DNA of 64,000 nucleotides from assembly GCA_034421015.1 (NCBI GenBank), contig DAOUKT010000024.1, positions 1 to 64,000 of the forward strand. The letters are read 5' to 3'. The notes beneath the pieces are model-generated. The model was given only the letters and a program-made list of their open reading frames with translations. It was not told the origin of the DNA and did no database searches. Every line of letters starts with the position of its first letter. Position 1 is the stretch's first letter. Below are positions 36,474 to 43,690 of the stretch, one piece after another. Both the position numbers and the translations under genes were made by a program. The stretch comes from DAOUJW01 sp034421015 (lineage in GTDB: Bacteria; Chloroflexota; Dehalococcoidia; Lucifugimonadales; UBA2985).

Positions 36474-36692
36474 CTACAGGGCCTCCCACTCCTCCCGGCT
36501 GATTCCGGCCTCTCGGAGTATTAGTGCTAAGAATTCCCTACTTATGTCACCGCGGTGGGGATTGGGAAGCCACACACGCCTTTGACCTCGCTCCATAAAC
36601 TGGTGGCGTCCGCCCGGAAATGGGCCTTCAAATCCTGCGCGGCGGAGGACGGCGATGAGGTCTCGCCTGGATATTGGGCCAAAGCGCGGCAA
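36474..36692 (-). CDS. hicA: HicA-family toxin (mRNA interferase)
   Basis: 72 residues with the small double-stranded-RNA-binding-like HicA fold. The N-terminal SRRDLIAVLRRAGF and the catalytic His in GGRHQFM are visible. It would cleave mRNA unless bound by HicB. It starts immediately after the hicB stop, reversing the commoner hicA-hicB order. Confidence 0.85.
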   Translation of the reverse strand: MPRFGPISRRDLIAVLRRAGFEGPFPGGRHQFMERGQRRVWLPNPHRGDISREFLALILREAGISREEWEAL

Positions 36693-36935
36693 CTAGGCAG
36701 TTACCTTAACATTGATATCAAAGCCGTCTACTACAGGAACGTCGAAGCCGCGGGAGATGGAGAAGAGCAGCCACTCGTCCAGAACATCTTCCAACTCAGC
36801 GCGGCACTCTTCAAGGGTATCTGCGTTGTAATAGACACCATCAAAGCCCGGTATCCTCCCGAAAAATGTGCCGTCGTCACACAGGATTTCGTATTCAGCC
36901 TTGGCCATTGCCGCGGCTATGTACTGTCGTATCAT
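36693..36935 (-). CDS. hicB: HicB-family antitoxin
   Basis: 80 residues, partial RNase-H-like fold: YEILCDDGTFFGRIPGFDGV then a helix TLEECRAELEDVLDEWLLF and VPVVDG. No separate DNA-binding tail is evident, so autoregulation may depend on the fold itself. It partners the hicA at 36474. Confidence 0.85.
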   Translation of the reverse strand: MIRQYIAAAMAKAEYEILCDDGTFFGRIPGFDGVYYNADTLEECRAELEDVLDEWLLFSISRGFDVPVVDGFDINVKVTA

Positions 36936-37002
36936 GGCTTTCCTCCTCAGGGCAATTCTATCTGGCGTGCGGCGGCTTTGTACAGCGAGGTTGGAGCGGC
37001 GG

Positions 37003-37260
37003 TCAGTCCTCTATGTCTTCTATGGCTTCCCCGAACTTGAGATCCATGCCGTCCAGAACCGGCACGTCAATGCCGCTGGCTACGCGGAAAAGCGTCCAAT
37101 GCTCCAGAACCTCCTCCAGCGTATTGCGGCACTCCGCAAGCGTCTTGGCGCTGGCCTGTACACCCTCAAAGCCGGGAATCTCGCCGTAGTAGGAGTTGTC
37201 TTCAGGGAGGGTGTTGTACTTGGCCCTCTTCATCGCCGCGTCAAGGTATTCTCTTATCAC
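37003..37260 (-). CDS. HicB-family antitoxin, second (orphan) copy
   Basis: 85 residues and clearly paralogous to the previous gene: YGEIPGFEGV, TLAECRNTLEEVLEHWTLF, IDVPVLDG. It has no hicA of its own; 67 bp separate it from the hicB-hicA pair. It could be a spare antitoxin, part of a three-gene unit, or the survivor of a lost pair. The start is ATG-like at 37260 with GGAGGG upstream. Confidence 0.8.
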   Translation of the reverse strand: MIREYLDAAMKRAKYNTLPEDNSYYGEIPGFEGVQASAKTLAECRNTLEEVLEHWTLFRVASGIDVPVLDGMDLKFGEAIEDIED

Positions 37261-37301
37261 GGTATCCCTCCGGGGTTCATTGTACCGCGTGCGGCTATGA
37301 G

Positions 37302-37583
37302 CTACCAGTTGAAGTGCAGTTCTATCTCATCACCGTCCCAGGGCAGAGACTCAACCCAAGCCCAGATCTCCGAGGTTTGCTGAGGGTTGAGGTTCTCGTT
37401 TTCAGTGTACTCTTCCAGCAGCCGGCCGACTTGGGGCTTGGTGAAGTACCCCAGGCTGTTCCCCTCCCCGCTCATAGTGCCGTAGACGCTGGCCTCGTGG
37501 GCCAACTCCCACGCAAACCGATAGGTGATGCCGCGCGGGCGCTCAAAGTAGTTTATGCTCATGGTTCCGATGTCCAGTCCCAT
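37302..37583 (-). CDS. Hypothetical protein, 93 residues
   Basis: Not recognised. ATG 37583 follows GGAGG by six bases, which supports translation. The sequence is acidic (LEEYTENENLNPQQ, then EIWAWVESLPWDGDEIELHFNW), with an N-terminal LDIGTMSINYFERP. It lies between the hicB paralogue and the AIPR gene on the same strand and could be part of the accessory set. Confidence 0.6.
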   Translation of the reverse strand: MGLDIGTMSINYFERPRGITYRFAWELAHEASVYGTMSGEGNSLGYFTKPQVGRLLEEYTENENLNPQQTSEIWAWVESLPWDGDEIELHFNW

Positions 37584-37636
37584 ATTCAGCCTCCGTGAAG
37601 AAATGGACTGGACCTTATCGGACCCGGCGCGGGATG

Positions 37637-39466
37637 TCAAGATGGTAGCGAATCAAGCGGGTCTCCCCGTCCCGGCCTACGACGGATGCGTTGCAAAACA
37701 TGGTCAAGGTGAGAACTTACCTTATTGCTATTCGCCGTATCTGATCTGCTTCTGTAAAAGTTTCGCTGGCTGAACGTACTTCCTTGCTTGGCAGAATCTT
37801 CTTTAACGTCCTCAACCACATCCGCGAGAGTCTCAGTTGCTACCTCAAACAAGTCTTCGAACCAATCTTCAATGCACTGTCTTAATGCTAGTGAAGTCTC
37901 TGTAGACAAGTATTCGGCAACCTGGGCACCATAGTGAGAACGCAAGACGCTACCTACCAACCACACTATGTACAATTCCCCATAATTGAACGGATCTCTT
38001 TGGGCTGAATCGAATGCCTTCAGATTCGTCAATACTTTTTGTCGAATGAGACTTGGCAATAACAGCTGCTCAGCGGAAATGCTGGATGGGTAAACATCCT
38101 CATAGTGCCTTTTGCTGTCTTGTTCGCTATCTTTGTTTTCAAATATTGTTCTAGTGTCCTCTACCGCTTCACCAGGCTTGCCAATGAAGGCTAACGCAGC
38201 CTGAGCCACATCTTTCATTGCCAAATACCTGCGTTTCCCTGACTCATCAACATAGTCGCGTTTATCTGGGGTGTCATAATCCCACTCACCGGTCTTGACC
38301 TCGTAGAACCAAGATAATCGCTTAAACCCTTCCTTGAGTTGCCTTTGCTGGTCATCATTGGACTTAAACTGCTGGGCCTTTAAGCCCGTTTGAGTATTTG
38401 TGGCCTCTGCGATTTCTTGACCGATCTCCTCTTGGTCAGTCTGTGTTACCTTCAAGCTAACGAATACTTGGTCGTCAATCTTGTCGTAATTCCTAGATAA
38501 GAACACGGTCGTTTGACAGCCGTTTACGATCTGGAAATTCCAGAATCCATATACGGGCCTCTCCGGATCGTTTTGTTCTGCGAGTGGTTCGTATCTGTTA
38601 CACAGAGCAGATAGACCGTTGTTTAGGAGGTGAAATCTTGCTTTCCGAGATCTATCTGCAAAGGTGTCGGCCATGCGGAGATACGGCCTAGCTCGACTGC
38701 CTAACCAAAGTCTTGGATTCTGATCAAACAAGGAGAACTCATGTTGCCGAAATGCAGCAACTAAATCCCTGGCAGGTATCAATGCGTTGATAGTACTAAT
38801 ATCGCCGCTATTGAATTCATAATGTTTGATCAGTTGAAGCTCCACATATGGTTGCTGGGATCTGCGCTCTGACTTATGTCGATTATACAAGTCAGCAAAT
38901 CCCGTCCTGTCAAAGACTTGAAGGCTAGCAGGCACGGGGAAGTCTCTGCCTTCAATCGGAAGATGGAGTCTCCTTTGGTTCTTGAAATCATCAACTAGGG
39001 CGTTGGCTCTAGCATCCAGATTTCCTGATGTCACGAATACCATGTTCAACCCATATGAGTCTTTGGGTAATACTTCCTTTAGTTTCCCGTGGAGGAACTT
39101 CACCTCAGTGTTGTTGCAGGTACCTACTAGATCTGCGTTGAGTAGACGGAATGGGGCACTCAAGAATATGTCAAGCTGTTTCCTAGTAATGCGCCTTTGG
39201 TCTTTAGCTTGAAACAGCGAAACCAATCTCTCTTCCTCGTCAATAAGGAAACCATCGATTTCCAAATCATCCGGGCCATCTATGCGAGTATATTGTGAAG
39301 CCAAATCGGTGTCAGAGATGTTTTCCGACAGGGCCTCACCTCTAAAAACCTCAGCGAATGCCCAGTCTCTAAATGCCTCCCACTTCTCAACCCCACGTCG
39401 TTCCGCCGCTTCCGATATTAGCGTAGAGATCTCAAGCCAAGTGTTTTCCAGCACCCTTGTAGCCAT
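37637..39466 (-). CDS. AIPR family protein (abortive-infection phage-resistance-like)
   Basis: 609 residues. The central AIPR mark is GLSALCNRYEPL followed by FQIVNGCQTTVF, and later GLKAQQFKSNDDQQ. AIPR proteins were linked to abortive infection and are common in defence islands; the biochemical activity is not settled. The N-terminal part includes a possible nuclease-like stretch (DLEIDGFLIDEEERLVSLFQAKD, which resembles a D...ExK arrangement). GGAGG precedes ATG 39466. The DNA is much more A+T-rich than flanking sbcD and glyQS, with different codon choice, which suggests transfer. Confidence 0.82.
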   Translation of the reverse strand: MATRVLENTWLEISTLISEAAERRGVEKWEAFRDWAFAEVFRGEALSENISDTDLASQYTRIDGPDDLEIDGFLIDEEERLVSLFQAKDQRRITRKQLDIFLSAPFRLLNADLVGTCNNTEVKFLHGKLKEVLPKDSYGLNMVFVTSGNLDARANALVDDFKNQRRLHLPIEGRDFPVPASLQVFDRTGFADLYNRHKSERRSQQPYVELQLIKHYEFNSGDISTINALIPARDLVAAFRQHEFSLFDQNPRLWLGSRARPYLRMADTFADRSRKARFHLLNNGLSALCNRYEPLAEQNDPERPVYGFWNFQIVNGCQTTVFLSRNYDKIDDQVFVSLKVTQTDQEEIGQEIAEATNTQTGLKAQQFKSNDDQQRQLKEGFKRLSWFYEVKTGEWDYDTPDKRDYVDESGKRRYLAMKDVAQAALAFIGKPGEAVEDTRTIFENKDSEQDSKRHYEDVYPSSISAEQLLLPSLIRQKVLTNLKAFDSAQRDPFNYGELYIVWLVGSVLRSHYGAQVAEYLSTETSLALRQCIEDWFEDLFEVATETLADVVEDVKEDSAKQGSTFSQRNFYRSRSDTANSNKVSSHLDHVLQRIRRRPGRGDPLDSLPS

Positions 39467-39582
39467 GGCTCAACCTCCTGCCACTATGATTCTCCGCTAT
39501 CGGCCCAAGATGAATTCAGCTTGTCCTAACCTGCACCTATTGTACCATTTGCTGCTGGAAGAGCGGGAGCGCCAAGTAAAAC

Positions 39583-39612
39583 CGTAGGGGCGATTCGCGA
39601 ATCGCCCCTACG
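39583..39612. repeat. Perfect 30-nt palindrome
   Basis: CGTAGGGGCGATTCG followed by its exact reverse complement. A near-identical palindrome is at 49890-49919 (AGCGGGGGCGATTCG core). It lies in the 179-bp gap behind the DUF2283 gene and ahead of the AIPR start; a terminator or repeat element, without a T-run. Confidence 0.85.
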
Positions 39613-39645
39613 TGCACACTCCAGGCGTGTGAATCAGGAGAAGCG

Positions 39646-39867
39646 TCAGGAAGGCTGCTTGACGCCCAGTTCCTCAAAGGTCGGCTTCCGGATGACGTCC
39701 AGATCATCGAAGTGCATGCTGGCGTACAGGATCTCTATACCTACCAAGCGGCCTTCCACGTCATAATCCAAGGCTACGCCCGTCGATTCGTCGAACTCAG
39801 TTCTGAAGGTATCCTCACGCAGTCGTATGTATACGGCATCTGCTTTAGGGTCATAAGTTACGTGCAT
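39646..39867 (-). CDS. DUF2283 family protein
   Basis: 73 residues, covering the whole domain: HVTYDPKADAVYIRL, then STGVALDYDVEGRLVGIEIL and the end FEELG. Short DUF2283 proteins are often found near mobile or toxin-antitoxin genes; function unknown. Its start is 8 nt downstream of the glyQS stop, so it may be read from the glyQS transcript. Confidence 0.87.
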   Translation of the reverse strand: MHVTYDPKADAVYIRLREDTFRTEFDESTGVALDYDVEGRLVGIEILYASMHFDDLDVIRKPTFEELGVKQPS

Positions 39868-39875
39868 AACGCCTC

Positions 39876-41195
39876 CTACGCTCCCAGCCGCGCCCTCAGC
39901 GTGTCCAGCAGCTCAGGGATGGGCACCCGGGTCTGCTGCATGGTGTCCCGGTCCCGGATGGTGACGGCGTTGTCCTCCTCAATGGTCTGGAAGTCCACCG
40001 TCACGGCCAGGGGCGTGCCGATCTCGTCCTGGCGGCGGTAGCGCCGGCCAATCGACTGGGCGTCGTCGTACTGGGTGACAAAGCTCTTGCGAACCAAGTC
40101 GTACACCTCACGGGCCTTGGGCACAAGCCTCTCGTTGCGGCTCAGGGGCAGCACGGCAACCTTCACCGGGGCGATGGCCGGATGCAGGTGGAGCACCACC
40201 CGGGTGTCGCCCTCAACCGTCTCCTCGTCGTAGGCGTCGAACAGGAACAGGAGCAGGGCGCGGTCGACGCCCAGGGCCGGCTCCACAACGTAGGGCACAA
40301 TGTGCTCGCCGGTCTCGTCGTCAAAGTAGTCCAGCCGCTCGCCGCTGTGCATGGAGTGGGCCTTCAGGTCGTAGTCCGTGCGGTTGGCGATGCCCATCAG
40401 CTCCCCCCAGCCCCAGGCAAACCTGTACTCGATGTCGTAGGTGGCCTTGGAGTAGTGGGAAAGCTCCTCGTCCGTATGCTGTCGCAGCCGGAGCCTGTCC
40501 GGTCGGATGCCCAGGTCCGTGAACCAGGCCATGAAGTCGTCCATCCAATGCTGGTGCCACTCCTGGTCTGTGCCGGGCTTGACGAAGTACTCTATCTCCA
40601 TCTGCTCGAACTCGCGAGTGCGAAAGGTGAAGTTGCCCGTAGTGATCTCGTTGCGGAAGGACTTGCCAATCTGCCCGATGCCGAAGGGAAGCCGCTTGCG
40701 AGTGGCGGTCAGGACGTTCTGGAAGTTGACGAAGATGCCCTGGGCGGTCTCCGGGCGCAGGTAGGCCTGGGAAGCCGAGTCCTCCACCGGCCCGATAAAC
40801 GTCTTGAACATGAGGTTGAAGTTGCGAGGCTCCGTGAGGTCGCCGTCGCAGTCAGGGCATGCGTCCGCCGACTCCAGGTGGTCGGCGCGGTAGCGCTGGT
40901 TGCACTTCCGGCACTCCACCAGGGGGTCGGTGAACGTGGCCGCGTGGCCGGAGGCTACCCACACCTGGGGGTGCATCAGGATGGCGGCGTCCAGGCCAAC
41001 CATATCGTCCCTGTCCTGGATGAACCGCTTCCACCAGGAGTCCCGGATGTTGCGCTTCAGCTCGACTCCCAGGGGGCCGTAGTCGTACGTGGAAGCGAGT
41101 CCTCCGTATATCTCGCTGGACTGGAAGATGAAGCCCCTGCGTTTGCACAGCGACACAATTTTGTCCATTTCAACCTGGTCCAGACTCCGTTCCAC
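39876..41195 (-). CDS. glyQS: Glycine--tRNA ligase (homodimeric type)
   Basis: 439-residue class II synthetase of the alpha-2 type. Class II motif 2 is GIGQIGKSFRNEI, motif 3 is the EPALGVDRALLLFL segment, and a four-Cys zinc-like insertion is CRKC...CPDC near residues 95-118. The anticodon-binding domain fills the last 100 residues. GTG 41195 sits six bases after GGAGG. An essential housekeeping gene of normal high GC, placed between A+T-rich accessory genes. Confidence 0.95.
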   Translation of the reverse strand: MERSLDQVEMDKIVSLCKRRGFIFQSSEIYGGLASTYDYGPLGVELKRNIRDSWWKRFIQDRDDMVGLDAAILMHPQVWVASGHAATFTDPLVECRKCNQRYRADHLESADACPDCDGDLTEPRNFNLMFKTFIGPVEDSASQAYLRPETAQGIFVNFQNVLTATRKRLPFGIGQIGKSFRNEITTGNFTFRTREFEQMEIEYFVKPGTDQEWHQHWMDDFMAWFTDLGIRPDRLRLRQHTDEELSHYSKATYDIEYRFAWGWGELMGIANRTDYDLKAHSMHSGERLDYFDDETGEHIVPYVVEPALGVDRALLLFLFDAYDEETVEGDTRVVLHLHPAIAPVKVAVLPLSRNERLVPKAREVYDLVRKSFVTQYDDAQSIGRRYRRQDEIGTPLAVTVDFQTIEEDNAVTIRDRDTMQQTRVPIPELLDTLRARLGA

Positions 41196-41367
41196 GGCGC
41201 GCCTCCAATGGGTTGTATAGTGCGAATGAAGTTACCAAGTTAGCCGTCGGTTGTAAAGGGAGAGACGCGCTTGGCGACTGGTCCCTTCTAGCATATCGAC
41301 GTATCTGATAGAATGGGTGAAAGTAGCAGTCTTGCAGTATCAAGACTCAAGAATGGATTGGCGTCAC

Positions 41368-41631
41368 ATGCTAGAAACGAATAACTCCGAAACCAAGAGG
41401 CACACTCCAGTTCACAACTTGGCGCCCGGGACCATGCTGGCGGATGTGGAGAGCGAGATGCGCGTGTACGAGAAGCGCTACGAGATGTCCAGTGAAAGAA
41501 TGGCTGTACTCCTGGAAGCGGACGCCATCCGCCCTACCGCCGAGGTGCTCAAATGGTACGCCGCCTTTCAAGGAGCCAAATTGCTCCGCGCAAAGACCCC
41601 CACGACTGGAACACCTGGGACCACTACCTGA
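41368..41631 (+). CDS. Antitoxin-like hypothetical protein, frame probably disrupted
   Basis: The part LADVESEMRVYEKRYEMSSERM followed by TAEVLKWYAAFQ (about 41435-41570; shortened) looks like a real small helical domain of the kind found in front of toxin genes. After about 41580 the frame gives a low-complexity tail and stops at 41631, whereas the next frame continues sensibly to a stop at 41691 (DWNTWDHYLTIHESRL, HPLVVND). A frameshift, or the ruined end of a neighbouring toxin gene, is likely. The start codon is not fixed; several ATGs are in frame from 41317. Confidence 0.4.
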   Translation: MLETNNSETKRHTPVHNLAPGTMLADVESEMRVYEKRYEMSSERMAVLLEADAIRPTAEVLKWYAAFQGAKLLRAKTPTTGTPGTTT

Positions 41632-41783
41632 CCATCCACGAAAGCCGCCTGAGTCAACATCCCCTCGTAGTCAACGACACCCTAATAGTCTGAGTCCCAC
41701 GCCTACCTTTGCCCTTGTATACTCATATAAGCGGGCATAACGGCTGTGATAAAATACAGCAAGCAAAATTGCAAGGGGGCAAA

Positions 41784-43292
41784 ATGGCCGTTACTCTCAA
41801 ACGACAATTGACTGACGTTGAAAAGGAGCGTGTTTTGGAGCAGCACGGCCGCGTCTGTTTTGCCACAGGCCATAAGATCCCAGAAGGCGAGGCCGTACAA
41901 TTCGACCACATACGCGCCTTTGCAACAGGTGGGCAAACTGAAATCAATAACATCGCTCCGATGTGCCCTCAGCACAATAGAGAAAAGGGTACGCTCCCTC
42001 TCTTTGATTTTCGAGCCAAATTGAATCTTGGAGAGTTCTTCAGTACAGGCGACAGGCTGACTCTTGGACACTTGCTGGAATACCTTCGATCAAAGGGTAG
42101 TATCCCCCATTATGGACTCCCCGTAGCCGTAGGAGAGGATGGAGAAAATATCCGACTCGAGTCTTCTCGTGGTATACAAGAATCTCGGGCTTATCGATGT
42201 CCAATAACGGGTTGGAAATACTTCTACGCAACGCTTTCCATAGACCTAATCGACAGCGATGATGACCAAGACGAAGCAATCGGACTACAACCGCGCTACC
42301 TCATATTCGATAAGGTCTTTGAACTCTTCCGGCACTTTCAACGTTTTCCGGTCCTCCAACCATCTCTGGGAAGAATCGTTGGCGACAGGATCAAATTGTT
42401 CGACGGACAACATAAGGCGGCAGCCATTATCTGGAACAACTACAAAGAACTGGAATGCAAAATCTATATGGAGCCAGATATTCGATTGCTTAACCAGACC
42501 AATATCTCGGCACATGATAGATTTGCCCAAACACGCTTCTTCTCATCAATAATGATCCTGAAACTAGGGACACAATTCGGAGCAGATTTTGAGACATACA
42601 AGAACCTTGAAGACGGTCAAGTTAAGAGTGAATCCGGGTTTGTAGACTACATTCGCAGCAAAGATAATCTGACTAAAGGCGAAGTGAACCAGCGTTTCAG
42701 GAGCTTTTTGTACAATTCCGTTCTTGGAGAAGAGAATAACCAGTTGGCGCGTCTCGTAGCTGATGGCAACTATCCCACTGATGAGAAACCTCTCACCACA
42801 AACGCATTGTCTAATTCTTTGCTTGCTTCCTTCCTTTATCGTGAGCCAGTAGATGACAACATGGCGACTGATTCCTATAAGCGTAGCATTGAAGTACAGA
42901 ACGTTATCAGGCTGATGAATCTACTTGATGACCTAGCCCTGTATCAGTGGAATCCAAACGCGTCCGCAAATGACGAGGGGCAACGTAGACTGGTGCGTTT
43001 GATCAGAGCCAGATTTATGAAAGCTTGGTCCGAATTGCTCAAAGATGCAATCTGCGCAAATGCTAGAATCTTTGACAGTGACGATAAAGCCCGTCCATTC
43101 TACAGGGAGTTCAACGATCAGAACTGGGCAGATATCGGAGAAATTGTGACCCGTCTAATCAACTGGAAAATTTGGAGTTCACCAACCTCCAGCGACGTAG
43201 ACCAGATTCGGGTCGATAACGATAAACAGTTGAGAGACTGGGTAAAAAATAAGGGACTTACGGCTGGCTATCTGTTGGGCGCGCCTGAGTAA
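41784..43292 (+). CDS. HNH endonuclease fused to a DGQHR/ParB-like (DGQHK) domain
   Basis: 502 residues. The N-terminal HNH module has FDHI (Asp41-His42), Asn55/56 and CPQHNREK (His64, Asn65, Lys68), with Cys25 and Cys61 possible structural ligands. A second part from about residue 130 includes LFDGQHKAAAI (207-217), the signature of DGQHR/DUF262-type ParB-like domains that use NTPs in DNA-modification-sensing nucleases. The remaining 280 residues are helical and unrecognised. Order is HNH first, opposite to GmrSD/SspE. ATG 41784 follows AAGGGGG. The gene is strongly A+T-rich with unusual codon use, unlike glyQS and ilvB either side. Function as a defence nuclease is inference. Confidence 0.75.
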   Translation: MAVTLKRQLTDVEKERVLEQHGRVCFATGHKIPEGEAVQFDHIRAFATGGQTEINNIAPMCPQHNREKGTLPLFDFRAKLNLGEFFSTGDRLTLGHLLEYLRSKGSIPHYGLPVAVGEDGENIRLESSRGIQESRAYRCPITGWKYFYATLSIDLIDSDDDQDEAIGLQPRYLIFDKVFELFRHFQRFPVLQPSLGRIVGDRIKLFDGQHKAAAIIWNNYKELECKIYMEPDIRLLNQTNISAHDRFAQTRFFSSIMILKLGTQFGADFETYKNLEDGQVKSESGFVDYIRSKDNLTKGEVNQRFRSFLYNSVLGEENNQLARLVADGNYPTDEKPLTTNALSNSLLASFLYREPVDDNMATDSYKRSIEVQNVIRLMNLLDDLALYQWNPNASANDEGQRRLVRLIRARFMKAWSELLKDAICANARIFDSDDKARPFYREFNDQNWADIGEIVTRLINWKIWSSPTSSDVDQIRVDNDKQLRDWVKNKGLTAGYLLGAPE

Positions 43293-43326
43293 CAAGCTCG
43301 TGGACAACAACGCATCAGCACGCCTG

Positions 43327-43355
43327 TTGACACGCGCCCGGGATTGTGATAGCGT
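43327..43355 (+). promoter_or_regulatory. Promoter of the ilvB T-box transcript
   Basis: TTGACA at 43327-43332, a 17-base spacer ending in TGA (an extended -10 TG), and TAGCGT at 43350-43355. The start point would be near 43362, just ahead of the T-box stem I. Confidence 0.5.
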
Positions 43356-43359
43356 GAAC

Positions 43360-43658
43360 ACATCTCTAAAGCTATGTGCTTGGAGAGACCAAAGGCTAGG
43401 ACGGAGAGGAGTAAGGGGCAACCGTCCATCCAGCGAGTCTGGTACGGTGGAAGCAGACGTGGATTGGCCCCCTGAAGGTAGCTCCCGAGCCGCCAGAAGA
43501 AAGTCCCGGTGAGCCGGGCCGAGTAGAACTGACCGGGGTCGTCTCCCGTTATCAAGGACGAGGGCGTGTTGGCGCCCTGCAGAGCGCCCCGGCGTGCCGG
43601 GGAAAAAGGGTGGTACCGCGGGAAACGTTCCCGTCCCTTTGGGGCGGGATTTTATTTT
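43360..43658 (+). promoter_or_regulatory. T-box riboswitch leader of ilvB operon
   Basis: The T-box sequence AGGGTGGTACCGCG is at 43607-43620, with a terminator at 43630-43658. Upstream, stem I features are readable: AGTA (43410-43413) opposite a candidate specifier loop, GGGGC/GCCCC closing the distal arm, and AGCGAG...GGTGGAAGC in the distal region. Directly after GCCCC comes CTG (43472-43474), a possible leucine specifier. Uncharged tRNA should bind and stabilise the antiterminator, switching on acetolactate synthase. The specifier assignment is tentative. Confidence 0.9.
43630..43658 (+). terminator. Intrinsic terminator of the T-box leader
   Basis: Eight-pair stem CCCGTCCC/GGGGCGGG (one T-G pair) with a TTT loop, followed by ATTTTATTTT. 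It competes with the antiterminator formed around the T-box sequence. Confidence 0.88.
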
Positions 43659-43690
43659 GGTTGCAATTCGCCGGACGGAGGTGAAGTGAG

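Noticed and set aside
41196..41316. T-box leader for glyQS
   Set aside because: No AGGGTGGNACCGCG sequence or terminator; only a TATACA-like -10 on the minus strand.
36474..43292. Prophage or integrative element
   Set aside because: No integrase, transposase, phage structural genes or flanking tRNA repeats.
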